This document shows positions 7,528-16,400 of a stretch of 64,000 nt of DNA, piece by piece (the stretch's first letter is position 1; every line of letters begins with the position of its first letter). The stretch is taken from the NCBI GenBank assembly GCA_029225565.1, contig JAQXWS010000038.1, positions 1 through 64,000 of the forward strand. Direction: 5' to 3'. The stretch comes from Eubacteriales bacterium. Its GTDB lineage: Bacteria; Bacillota; Clostridia; Oscillospirales; Acutalibacteraceae. The notes beneath the pieces were generated by a model. The model did not search any database. It saw nothing but the letters and a program-made list of their open reading frames with translations, and was not told the DNA's origin. A program made the translations under genes and the position numbers.

Positions 7528-8934
7528 ATGGGCGGATTTTTTGGCGTAGCATCCAAAGAGGATTGCGTTTTTGACCTGTTTTTCGGTGTGGATTACCATT
7601 CTCATTTGGGTACCCGCAGAGCAGGTCTTGCGGTTTACAGCAAAGAGAATGGTTTTGACAAGGCGATACACAATATCGAGAATGCCCCTTTCAGAACAAA
7701 GTTTACAAAAGAGTCCAACTCCATGCACGGCGAGCTGGGTATCGGCTGTATAAGCGATTTTGAGGCTCAACCCATCTTGGTTAGGTCACATCACGGTACA
7801 TTTGCTATCGCAACCGTGGGCAAGATAAACAATAGCGACGAAATTGTAGAAGAAATCATAAAGGGCAACACCCATTTTTTTGAGATGCAAGGCGGCGATA
7901 TTAACCAGACCGAGCTTGTTGCGTCGATTATTAACCAAAAAGATAATTTTATCGACGGAATTCGTTATGCACAAGATATTATCGACGGCTCAATCAGTAT
8001 GCTGATTCTCACACCTATGGGCATATATGCTGCCAGGGACAAGCTGGGCAGAACTCCGATTTCTATCGGCAAAAAAGAGGACGGCTACTGTGCGGCGTTT
8101 GAGAGCTTTTCTTATTCCAATTTAGGATATGATTCACATAAGGAATTAGGACCCGGCGAGGTGGTTGTTATGACTGCCGACAGCGTAAAAACGCTGATTC
8201 AACCCGGCGATAAAATGCGTATATGCACATTCCTTTGGGTATATTACGGTTACCCCTCTGCCAGCTATGAGGGTATCAGCGTAGAACAAATGAGATATAA
8301 CTGCGGTCGGGCTTTGGCAAGACGCGACAATGCTAAGCCGGATGTTGTTGCCGGTGTTCCCGATAGCGGTATCGCTCACGCAATAGGGTATTCAAATGAG
8401 GCGCATATTCCATACTCCCGTCCGTTCGTAAAGTACACTCCTACTTGGCCCCGTTCATTTATGCCTACTAATCAGTCAAAGCGCAATTTGATTGCAAAGA
8501 TGAAGTTGATTCCTATTCAGGATTTGATAGAGGACAAAAGTCTGCTGCTTATCGACGACTCCATTGTTCGCGGTACTCAACTGAGGGAAACCACAGAGTA
8601 TCTGTTTTCCAGCGGAGCAAAGGAGGTTCACATAAGAACGGCTTGCCCGCCGTTGTTTTACGGCTGCAAGTACCTTAATTTCTCCCGTTCCACCTCCGAG
8701 ATGGAGCTGATAACCAGGCGGGTAATTAAAGAACTTGAGGGTCGCGACCCCGATGACGCTGTTATTCAGGAGTACATTGACCCCGACAGCGAAAAGTATC
8801 AGCGTATGGTGGAGGAGATAGGCAAACAGCTTCACTTTACATCCTTGCGTTATCACAGACTTGACGATATGATAGACTCGGTGGGCATCGACGCCGACAA
8901 GCTTTGCACCTATTGTTGGGACGGAAGAGAATAA
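7528..8934 (+). CDS. amidophosphoribosyltransferase (PurF)-like protein; start reassigned to MGGFFGV
   Basis: HLGTRRAG glutaminase-domain motif; PRPP-binding LLLIDDSIVRGTQLRET; C-terminal CTYC. The longer ORF from 7444 adds an unlikely leader. Confidence 0.85.
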   Translation: MGGFFGVASKEDCVFDLFFGVDYHSHLGTRRAGLAVYSKENGFDKAIHNIENAPFRTKFTKESNSMHGELGIGCISDFEAQPILVRSHHGTFAIATVGKINNSDEIVEEIIKGNTHFFEMQGGDINQTELVASIINQKDNFIDGIRYAQDIIDGSISMLILTPMGIYAARDKLGRTPISIGKKEDGYCAAFESFSYSNLGYDSHKELGPGEVVVMTADSVKTLIQPGDKMRICTFLWVYYGYPSASYEGISVEQMRYNCGRALARRDNAKPDVVAGVPDSGIAHAIGYSNEAHIPYSRPFVKYTPTWPRSFMPTNQSKRNLIAKMKLIPIQDLIEDKSLLLIDDSIVRGTQLRETTEYLFSSGAKEVHIRTACPPLFYGCKYLNFSRSTSEMELITRRVIKELEGRDPDDAVIQEYIDPDSEKYQRMVEEIGKQLHFTSLRYHRLDDMIDSVGIDADKLCTYCWDGRE

Positions 8935-8944
8935 TTGTTGCTGA

Positions 8945-8972
8945 CAGGTGGTGAAAACCGCCTGTTTTTGCT
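8945..8972 (+). terminator. intrinsic terminator ACAGGTGG-tgaaaa-CCGCCTGT + TTTTT
   Basis: stem-loop with T tract just after the purF-like stop. Confidence 0.75.
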
Positions 8973-9120
8973 ACATATTGCACAATAATATTTGTTATAT
9001 ACTACTTATTGTGCTTTAATATGTAGAATATAACTAAAAAATATTGATTTTCTCTTAGCAATGGATTATCATTATCCCATAATGTGGAAGGCCCACAATA
9101 TGAAGAAAGGATAATTAATT

Positions 9121-9606
9121 ATGGCTACAAAAAAGACAGATGCTGCAAAGAAGGCAGTAAAGGACGAGGTTAAAAAGACAACTAAGGCTGTTAAAGAGAC
9201 TGCCGCTAAAACCGAAAAGGCAGTAAAGGAAGAAGCAAAGAGCACAGCCAAAGCTGTTAAGGAAACTGCTGCAAAGGCTGAGAAAACTGTAAAGGAAGCA
9301 GCAAAGAAGACAGAAAAGAAAGTGGAAAAGAAAGTAGAAAAGGCTGTAGAAAAGGCAGAAAAGAAGACCGAGAAAAAGGCTGCCGCACCAAAGAAGTCAG
9401 CCAAGAAGTCTGCACCCCAGGTTTACTTTGAATTTGCCGGCAAGCAGATTGACCCTGCAAAGGTTGTAGAGGATGTAAAGGCTGCCTATGTTGCAGGCGG
9501 CAACAAGGAATCTGCTATCAGCTCCGTAAAGGTATATGTTAAGGCAGAGGACAGCGCGGCTTACTTTGTTATCAACGACAAGGATACAGGCAAGATTGTA
9601 CTTTAA
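9121..9606 (+). CDS. Lys/Ala-rich histone H1-like N-terminus with DUF6465-like C-terminal domain
   Basis: Repeated KAVKETAAKAEK-type blocks, then QVYFEFAGKQIDPAKVVEDVKAAYVAGGNKESAISSVKVYVKAEDSAAYFVIND. Confidence 0.8.
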   Translation: MATKKTDAAKKAVKDEVKKTTKAVKETAAKTEKAVKEEAKSTAKAVKETAAKAEKTVKEAAKKTEKKVEKKVEKAVEKAEKKTEKKAAAPKKSAKKSAPQVYFEFAGKQIDPAKVVEDVKAAYVAGGNKESAISSVKVYVKAEDSAAYFVINDKDTGKIVL

Positions 9607-9619
9607 TGTAAATTATCTG

Positions 9620-9645
9620 TGACGGATAGCATTTGCTGTCCGTCT
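9620..9645. repeat. left copy of exact 26-bp terminator duplication flanking MITE copy D
   Basis: TGACGGATAGCATTTGCTGTCCGTCT, identical to 9935-9960. Confidence 0.95.
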
Positions 9646-9934
9646 CAGCGTGTAGAAAAAGTCAAATTATAAATTTCTACACGCTGACAGACTTCGAGAA
9701 ATGGGATTGAATTTTGTTTTCTTGCGAGGGAAGATGTACGATGGTACCTCGACTGAGCAAAAAACGAAAAACGCCAAAAGCGGCTTAGATTCATCATTAG
9801 ATGTCTAAGCCGCTTTTACAATCTCTACAAGTGCGATAAATCGCACCCACCTTTCTTTAATCAAGAGAGGCAGAAATCGGTTACATATTTTACATTATTT
9901 GGGGCGTGGTTCAACCCACTTTATCGACAGTCTG
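9646..9934 (-). mobile_element. MITE-like repeat copy D (289 bp, inverted orientation)
   Basis: CAGCGTGTAGAAAAAGTC...ACTTTATCGACAGTCTG; reverse complement of copies B, C and E. Confidence 0.92.
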
Positions 9935-9960
9935 TGACGGATAGCATTTGCTGTCCGTCT
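9935..9960. repeat. right copy of exact 26-bp terminator duplication flanking MITE copy D; followed by TTTT
   Basis: TGACGGATAGCATTTGCTGTCCGTCT; hairpin GACGGATAGC-attt-GCTGTCCGTC. Confidence 0.95.
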
Positions 9961-10021
9961 TTTTGTTTACAACCAAAGCTTTTTGTGCTACAATCTGGAT
10001 ATAAATGATTTGAGGTGTAGT

Positions 10022-10885
10022 ATGAAAAAGATAGTTTCATTGTTTATGAGCGTTGCGCTGCTTCTGTCCCTGCTTGCCGGATGCTCCAAAACAGAGCAAT
10101 ATACCGTAGAGCTTGATGTAAAGGCCGGAGATATTTCTGTTGTGTCCTACAATGTTGCCGCCCCTTGGGGGAATCTGAAGCAGGGTACAAGCGCTCAGCG
10201 TGTAAAACGATTTGCCGCTTATATGAATGCAGTCAGTCCTGACACAATCGGTACCCAGGAGATGAATCAATACTGGATGGATAAGCTGGAAGAACTTATG
10301 CCTGCCTACGATTCCTACGGTATTCCCCGCGGTGGCGACGAGAACGAAAAAAAGAGCGAGATGAACTCCATCTTTTGGCGCAAGGATAAGTTCAGGTGTG
10401 TGGATTGCGGTACCTTTTGGCTTTCGGAAACAATTTATGACGAAAGCAAATATGAGGGCGCCGGATGTAACAGGATTTGTTCGTATGTTGTATTGGAAGA
10501 TAAGAATACAAAAAAGCAGTTTATTCACCTTAACACACATCTTGACAACGCAAGCGAAGATGCCAGGGAGTTCGGTGCGCAAACAATTATGGACACCATT
10601 GAGCTGATTACAGACCGCCATCCCCAGGCAAAGATTGTACTGACCGGTGATTTCAATGATGTTGAGGGCTCTAAGCCATACAATATTGTATCAGCTCAGT
10701 TCAAGGATTGCGCCAAGTCAAATGAGGCTAACGCTGGTCCCACATACACCGACTGGGGCAATAAAGAGTCAATTATCGACTTTGTGTTTACTGACGCCGA
10801 GCCCGTTGATTATTTAGTCCTCGATATGAATAAGGATGGCTTTGTGTCAGACCATAACGGCGTTTTTGCTATGATTAATTTGTAA
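10022..10885 (+). CDS. secreted lipoprotein, endonuclease/exonuclease/phosphatase family
   Basis: Lipobox LLAGCSK; VSYNVAAPWG, GTQEMNQYW, LTGDFNDVEGS, FVSDHNGV motifs of the EEP superfamily. Confidence 0.87.
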   Translation: MKKIVSLFMSVALLLSLLAGCSKTEQYTVELDVKAGDISVVSYNVAAPWGNLKQGTSAQRVKRFAAYMNAVSPDTIGTQEMNQYWMDKLEELMPAYDSYGIPRGGDENEKKSEMNSIFWRKDKFRCVDCGTFWLSETIYDESKYEGAGCNRICSYVVLEDKNTKKQFIHLNTHLDNASEDAREFGAQTIMDTIELITDRHPQAKIVLTGDFNDVEGSKPYNIVSAQFKDCAKSNEANAGPTYTDWGNKESIIDFVFTDAEPVDYLVLDMNKDGFVSDHNGVFAMINL

Positions 10886-10898
10886 AAATTTTTGTTTT

Positions 10899-10918
10899 GC
10901 CACGGGTTTTACCGTGGC
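10899..10918. terminator. terminator hairpin GCCACGG-gtttta-CCGTGGC abutting MITE copy E
   Basis: 7-bp inverted repeat directly after the EEP-family gene; MITE left end starts 2 bp later. Confidence 0.7.
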
Positions 10919-10920
10919 AT

Positions 10921-11511
10921 CAGACTGTCGATAAAGTGGGTTGAACCACGCCAAATAATATAATATGTAACCGATTTCTGCCTCTCTTGAGTAAAGGTGC
11001 GGGTCTCCGGTGGAGACCTCTGCACGAATGTGCAGAAGCACCGACCGAACCGGCAGGCGAGACGGTGGGGGCGATTTATCGCAGTTGTAGAGATTGTAAA
11101 AGCGGCTTAGACATCTAATGATGAATCTAAGCCGCTTTTGGCGTTTTTCGTTTTTTGCTCAGTCGAGGTACCATCGTACATCTTCCCTCGCAAAAAACGA
11201 AATTCAATCCCATTTCTCGCAGTCTGTCAGCGTGTAGAAATTTATAATTTGACTTTTTCTATACGCTGACAGACTTCGAGAAATGGGATTGAATTTCGTT
11301 TTCTTGCGAGGGAAGATGTACGATGGTACCTCGACTGAGCAAAAAACGAAAAACGCCAAAAGCGGCTTAGATTCATCATTGGATGTCTAAGCCGCTTTTA
11401 CAATCTCTCTGAGTGCTATAAATCGCACACACCATTCTTTACACAAGTGAGGCAGAAATCAGTTACATATTATATTATTTGGCGTGTTCAACCCACTTTA
11501 TCGACAGTCTG
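10921..11511. mobile_element. MITE-like repeats E and F arranged head-to-head as a 591-bp palindrome sharing one central hairpin
   Basis: Begins CAGACTGTCGATAAAGTGGGTTGAACCACG and ends ...TTCAACCCACTTTATCGACAGTCTG; centre TCAGCGTGTAGAAATTTATAATTTGACTTTTTCTATACGCTGA. Confidence 0.88.
10996..11063. other. GC-rich structured insertion inside MITE copy E (three-way-junction fold)
   Basis: Absent from copies B, C, D and F; GGTGC[GGTCTCC-ggt-GGAGACC][TCTGCAC-gaat-GTGCAGA]GCACC pairing. Confidence 0.7.
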
Positions 11512-11536
11512 AAAGCCGGTCATATAGACCGGCTTT
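11512..11536. terminator. terminator hairpin AAAGCCGGTC-atata-GACCGGCTTT abutting MITE copy F
   Basis: 10-bp inverted repeat with flanking A/T tracts, downstream of the minus-strand gene 11589-12260. Confidence 0.75.
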
Positions 11537-11553
11537 ATTCTTGCATAAAACAA

Positions 11554-11575
11554 AGCCCTGAAATGAATCAGGGCT
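11554..11575 (-). terminator. terminator-like hairpin AGCCCTGA-aatgaa-TCAGGGCT
   Basis: 8-bp inverted repeat directly downstream of the minus-strand gene 11589-12260. Confidence 0.6.
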
Positions 11576-11588
11576 AATATATTTGGTA

Positions 11589-12260
11589 TTAGTTTTTGTC
11601 AGTTGTGAACTCAAGAAGCTCATCATTATGGAATGTCAACGGTGCGTACTCTCCGTTCTTCTCGATATATACGGCGGACAAATTGCTTGCAACAGCATAC
11701 TTTTTGCCACCTGCAGAGAACATATAACACTCAGAGTTATTAACATTACCCTTGCCGGTGTTGTTGATGGAACCGGATGATGGGTCGCTCTTGTATCCGA
11801 TTGTGTACCAGTTGTCGTGGAGTACCTGCTTAAGCAATTCTTTAGCTTCGGCTACGCTGTATGTAGGTGTTGTGGTAATCTCATGCTGATTTTCGTATCT
11901 GTCATATACGGCAGCAGCAGATGGGCCCTCCTCCTCAGGCGGAGCAACAGCCGGTGCAACATAATTGAACCACATAATAAGGAAGTAGATAAGATACGCA
12001 ATCAACAGAAGAAGAATTACCATCTTAACTATCTGCTTTGCCTTATTATCTGTGTTTGCTGCAAAAGCCTCTTCCTGGGTAGGAATCTCAATCGGTACAA
12101 ATGGCTTGCCCTTCTTTGCGGCCTTTTTTTCTGCCTTTGCGTTCTTTTTATTAATGTTCTTAACAAGCTTTTCGTACTGTTTTGCTTGCTGCTTTTCTAA
12201 CTTAGCCGCTTTTTTTGCAGCCTTCATTTCTTTTTTTGCAAGTTTGGATTCTTTACTCAA
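11589..12260 (-). CDS. hypothetical single-pass membrane protein with long Lys/Ala-rich coiled-coil N-terminus
   Basis: KKEMKAAKKAAKLEKQQAKQYEKLVKNINKKNAKAEKKAAKKG, TM IVKMVILLLLIAYLIYFLIMWF. Confidence 0.6.
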   Translation of the reverse strand: MSKESKLAKKEMKAAKKAAKLEKQQAKQYEKLVKNINKKNAKAEKKAAKKGKPFVPIEIPTQEEAFAANTDNKAKQIVKMVILLLLIAYLIYFLIMWFNYVAPAVAPPEEEGPSAAAVYDRYENQHEITTTPTYSVAEAKELLKQVLHDNWYTIGYKSDPSSGSINNTGKGNVNNSECYMFSAGGKKYAVASNLSAVYIEKNGEYAPLTFHNDELLEFTTDKN

Positions 12261-12439
12261 AGCAGTCCCCTCCTTATAAGTACACAGAAATTATACCATT
12301 AAAGAAATCAAAACGCAACAACAATTTTTAATTTATTGCCTGTATTTTGTTAACAAAGTGTAAACATTTACAGTTATGTTACTATTTATATTAAGAATTG
12401 TAAAAAAATGTGGTATAAATAATATAGTGAGGTGATAAT

Positions 12440-13498
12440 GTGAAAGAATACATAAACATAATTCAATTATTCTTTAGCGAGTACGAAAAATTTATATCTC
12501 TTGGCATAAGCATTGCGCTTTTTGTAGTATTAGCTCTGTTCAGAAACAAAATTGCAAAGTCAATTTTATCAGTTATTGCTAAGATATTTTTAAGGAATAA
12601 AGAAAGCTATAAAAAGCCGCTAAAGGAATCGTTACAAAAGCCCCTAGCTCTTTTCTTCTTACTGCTTGGTATATTTCTGCTGTTTTATATAAACTTTGCA
12701 ATCCCTATTTTGCTAAAAGCCTTTAAAATAGCAACCATATTGATTATCTGCTGGGCGTTTGTAAATTATTTGTCAAACAATCTGTTCCTGCTGTTTCACT
12801 TTGGCGAGGATGCCGATAGCAAGATTAACACCACAGCAATTAAATTCGTATCCAATATACTGAAAATAATTGTTATTGCTTTTGCTGTTGTTATGGTAAT
12901 CAGCGAGCTTGGTTACAATGTTAACGGTTTATTGACCGGTATTGGCGTTGGCGGTCTTGCTATATCTCTGGCAGCACAGGAGGCCGTAGCCGACTTAATT
13001 GGCGGATTTGTTATAGTATTCGACAAGCCGTTCATTGTTGGGGACCTGATACAAACCCCCGATTTAATGGGCGTTGTCCAAGATGTTACTATGCGATCAA
13101 CAAAGATTAGAACCATCGAGGACAGTATAGTAACCGTACCCAATTCCAAATTGGCTGACAGCGCAATAGTCAATCTCAGCAAGATGGAAAAGAGGCTTAT
13201 TTCTCTGGAATTCGGTCTGGAATATTCCACCCCAAATGAACTTATAGAGAATTGTCAGACAGAAATCAAACAAAGCCTTATTGACGACCCGAATGTATTG
13301 CCGGAGCCTGTTAGGGTGAATGTATCAAAGCTTGATGACTCATCGGTTAATCTGGCTATCACCTGCTATTCTAATACAGGAGATATTAACGAACATTTGG
13401 CTATAGTCAATAATGTGAATTTGAGTATAAAAAGGATTATCGAGGACAACGGCGTTTCCTTTGCTTTTCCGTCAACAAGCGTATATATGCACAAATAA
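12440..13498 (+). CDS. mechanosensitive ion channel (MscS family)
   Basis: GVGGLAISLAAQEAVADLIGGFVIVFDKPFIVGDLI MscS core; IPNS-like VPNSKL. Confidence 0.92.
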   Translation: MKEYINIIQLFFSEYEKFISLGISIALFVVLALFRNKIAKSILSVIAKIFLRNKESYKKPLKESLQKPLALFFLLLGIFLLFYINFAIPILLKAFKIATILIICWAFVNYLSNNLFLLFHFGEDADSKINTTAIKFVSNILKIIVIAFAVVMVISELGYNVNGLLTGIGVGGLAISLAAQEAVADLIGGFVIVFDKPFIVGDLIQTPDLMGVVQDVTMRSTKIRTIEDSIVTVPNSKLADSAIVNLSKMEKRLISLEFGLEYSTPNELIENCQTEIKQSLIDDPNVLPEPVRVNVSKLDDSSVNLAITCYSNTGDINEHLAIVNNVNLSIKRIIEDNGVSFAFPSTSVYMHK

Positions 13499-13499
13499 A

Positions 13500-13546
13500 A
13501 TAAATTTAGCACCAATCACACGATTGGTGCTAAATTTATTTTTTAC
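13500..13546. terminator. bidirectional terminator AAATTTAGCACCAATC-acac-GATTGGTGCTAAATTT
   Basis: long perfect inverted repeat between convergent genes. Confidence 0.85.
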
Positions 13547-14189
13547 TGCTTCCGATTTTGTTTTCGGTATGATTTATAAGTCTCTTTATATTCTCTCTGT
13601 GTGCAACTATTACAATAACAGAAAAAACTAAAGAAATGATGGTTATTACCGCACTTCTATGAAATACATACATAAATACCGGATAAAATACAGCCATAAT
13701 AATTGAACCAAGGCTCACATACTTTGTGATTATTACAGTCACAGCAAACATGGCAAGAAGAATCAAGGCTATCCGCCAATCTATAATAAAACACATACCG
13801 CCGCAGGTTGCCACACCCTTGCCGCCCTTAAAATTAAAAAAGCAAGGAAAAATGTGGCCCATTACACAAAAGATACCGGAATACGATTTTATGATTGTGT
13901 CGCTGTTGCTCCCAAATACAGAATGTATCGAGTCACTCTGATTTGTTAATTTAACAATCAGATACGCAATGGCGATAGCTACTCCCACCTTTGCCATATC
14001 TCCAATGATGGTGAGTATTCCCCATGTTTTGCCGTAATTACGCATCATATTTGTTGTGCCGGCGTTACCGCTGCCGTGGGAGCGCACATCATCATTCTGA
14101 ATAATTTTGGAAATTATTATTCCAAAATTGAGACTGCCCAGGAGATAGGATATGGCTGCTATTACAACGCATATAAGAATCATTTTCAT
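13536..14189 (-). CDS. plsY: acyl-phosphate glycerol-3-phosphate acyltransferase PlsY
   Basis: YLLGSLNFGIIISK, SGNAGTTNMMRNYGK, FKGGKGVAT motifs. Confidence 0.95.
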   Translation of the reverse strand: MKMILICVVIAAISYLLGSLNFGIIISKIIQNDDVRSHGSGNAGTTNMMRNYGKTWGILTIIGDMAKVGVAIAIAYLIVKLTNQSDSIHSVFGSNSDTIIKSYSGIFCVMGHIFPCFFNFKGGKGVATCGGMCFIIDWRIALILLAMFAVTVIITKYVSLGSIIMAVFYPVFMYVFHRSAVITIISLVFSVIVIVAHRENIKRLINHTENKIGSSKK

Positions 14190-15517
14190 TTTTTGCCTTC
14201 TCCCCTCTCTCTGACGATAAAGCGTACCGGTGTACCGTCAAGGCCGAATACCTCTCTTATTTGGTTTTCCAAATATCTTTGGTATGAAAAATGAAAAAGC
14301 TCTGCATTATTTACAAAGAATACGAATGTGGGCGGTCTGGTGGAAGCCTGAGTCATATAATAAATCTTTAGCCTCTTTCCCTTGTCGGTAGGCGGCTGAA
14401 CTCGTGCGGTAGCCATGCCCAAAATTTCGTTAAGCTTGCCTGTAGAAATACGCATGGAATTTTGGGAATGGACAAAGGTAATCATCTCGTACAGCTTGTC
14501 TATACGCTGTCCTGTTTGGGCAGATATAAACATTATGGGAGCGTAACTCATAAACGAAAAATCAATCGCCAGCTTGTCCCTATACTCTTTCATAGTATTG
14601 CCATCCTTTTCGATGGCATCCCATTTGTTTACTGCGATGATACAAGCTTTGCCCTGCTCGATGGCTATGCCTGCAACCTTGGAATCTTGCTCGGTGAATC
14701 CCTCGGTAGCATCAATCATAATAACACAAACATTTGCTCGTTCAACAGCCATTCTGGCACGGATTATGCTATACTTTTCTATCTCGTCATTGACCCTGCT
14801 TTTTCGCCTCAGACCGGCAGTATCAATAAAGTTGAACTTACCGTATGCATTTTCTATATATGTGTCGGTTGTGTCCCTTGTGGTACCGGCAATGTCGGAT
14901 ACAATGGCTCTGTTCGTTCCGCTGATTCTGTTGACTAATGATGATTTGCCGACATTTGGCTTGCCGATGATAGCAACATTAATTATATCGTCATCCACAT
15001 CGTCATCTTCTGCATTTTCCGGGAAGTAACTGACAACCTCGTCCAACAAATCTCCCGTACCCAGTCCATGAATGGAGGACACACCAAAGGGCTCACCAAG
15101 ACCGAGATTGTAAAATTCATAGAATTCCGGGTCGGGTGAACCGATTTTGTCACATTTGTTAACACATAGAACAATTGGCTTGCCACTCTTCTGCAGCATA
15201 TTGGCAACATCCTGGTCAGATGCCACAACACCGCAGCGAATATCTGTAACCAAAATAATAACATCGGCGGTCTCAATAGCAATTTGTGCTTGGGAGCGCA
15301 TCTGGGATAAAATCACATCATTGCTGTATGGCTCTATACCACCGGTATCCACAAGCAAAAACTTGTGTCCCAGCCATTCACAATCGCCGTATATTCTGTC
15401 CCTTGTTACACCCGGAGTATCATCCACAATTGACAAACGAGTACCTATTAACTTGTTGAACAATGTTGATTTGCCGACATTGGGTCTGCCTACGATGGCA
15501 ACAACAGGCTTTGGCAT
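14186..15517 (-). CDS. der: ribosome biogenesis GTPase Der (EngA)
   Basis: Tandem GTPase domains GRPNVGKSTLFN and GKPNVGKSSLVN, KH-like C-terminus. Confidence 0.97.
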   Translation of the reverse strand: MPKPVVAIVGRPNVGKSTLFNKLIGTRLSIVDDTPGVTRDRIYGDCEWLGHKFLLVDTGGIEPYSNDVILSQMRSQAQIAIETADVIILVTDIRCGVVASDQDVANMLQKSGKPIVLCVNKCDKIGSPDPEFYEFYNLGLGEPFGVSSIHGLGTGDLLDEVVSYFPENAEDDDVDDDIINVAIIGKPNVGKSSLVNRISGTNRAIVSDIAGTTRDTTDTYIENAYGKFNFIDTAGLRRKSRVNDEIEKYSIIRARMAVERANVCVIMIDATEGFTEQDSKVAGIAIEQGKACIIAVNKWDAIEKDGNTMKEYRDKLAIDFSFMSYAPIMFISAQTGQRIDKLYEMITFVHSQNSMRISTGKLNEILGMATARVQPPTDKGKRLKIYYMTQASTRPPTFVFFVNNAELFHFSYQRYLENQIREVFGLDGTPVRFIVRERGEGKK

Positions 15518-15579
15518 AGGCTACCTCCTAACAAAATAATAAGAAAGGCGGCTCAATTAGCCGCCTAATGCTCCTGATA

Positions 15580-15759
15580 TTAGTCCTTGCTGATTACTTC
15601 TTCGCCTTTGTAATAGCCACAGCTTGCACATACCTTGTGAGGTACTGTGTATGCAGAACAATTAGGGCACTTTACAAGTGTTGGAGCATCGAGCTTCCAA
15701 ACGCTTGAACGTCTCTTATTCTTTCTTGCTTTTGAAGTTCTTCTTGCTGGTACTGCCAT
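15580..15759 (-). CDS. rpmF: 50S ribosomal protein L32
   Basis: Reverse strand translates [59 protein letters not shown] (59 aa; missed by the ORF track length cutoff). Confidence 0.95.
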   Translation of the reverse strand: MAVPARRTSKARKNKRRSSVWKLDAPTLVKCPNCSAYTVPHKVCASCGYYKGEEVISKD

Positions 15760-15788
15760 TTTTATTTCCTCCTTATGTGTGAAAACCG

Positions 15789-16292
15789 TCAGTCTTCGTC
15801 AAGTAATTGCAACAGAGCCGCCATTCTCGGGTCAACCTCTTTTTTGCAATTGCATTTTTTATGATTTAAGTTTTGTCCACACTGTGGACAAATGCCCGCA
15901 CAATCGTCCTTGCAGAGCATCTTCAACGGAAGATGAAGATTGATTTCTTCCTCGACTAAATCATCAAGATTAAGCTTGTTGTTATCTACCACGAGATAAT
16001 CGTCAAAATCGTCCTCATCGTTGTCCATGCCATGCACAACAATCTTGCTGACAGAAAATGAATATTCCCTTTTGAAATCGTCAACACATCTATCGCATAC
16101 GCCATAAAAGTTGAAGGATATATCCAAGTCCATATGTACGACATCTGCTTTGCAATATGCTCGACCGCGAACTATAACACCGTCTTTGAGTGGCTGGTAG
16201 GTGCCATAAAAGAAATCATCAAAATTGACTTTGTAATCAATGTCAATAATTTCGTTCGATGAGCCGAACAAATTTGTAAAATCAAGTTGCAT
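15789..16292 (-). CDS. YceD/DUF177 family protein
   Basis: Upstream of rpmF; C-terminal [27 protein letters not shown] typical of the family. Confidence 0.88.
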   Translation of the reverse strand: MQLDFTNLFGSSNEIIDIDYKVNFDDFFYGTYQPLKDGVIVRGRAYCKADVVHMDLDISFNFYGVCDRCVDDFKREYSFSVSKIVVHGMDNDEDDFDDYLVVDNNKLNLDDLVEEEINLHLPLKMLCKDDCAGICPQCGQNLNHKKCNCKKEVDPRMAALLQLLDED

Positions 16293-16400
16293 ACATTTCA
16301 CCTTAAGTATTATATATATACATATTGTTTTTGTCAATACCTTTTTTTAATTCGGTAAAAAACAAGCACACGGTAAAGTGTGCTTGCAAAATGTATTATA

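Noticed and set aside
9072-9460. Antisense ORFs (Phe/Ser-rich) opposite the Lys/Ala-rich gene
   Set aside because: Produced by reading the complement of GCA/AAG-rich codons; the plus-strand gene has the RBS and a plausible domain.
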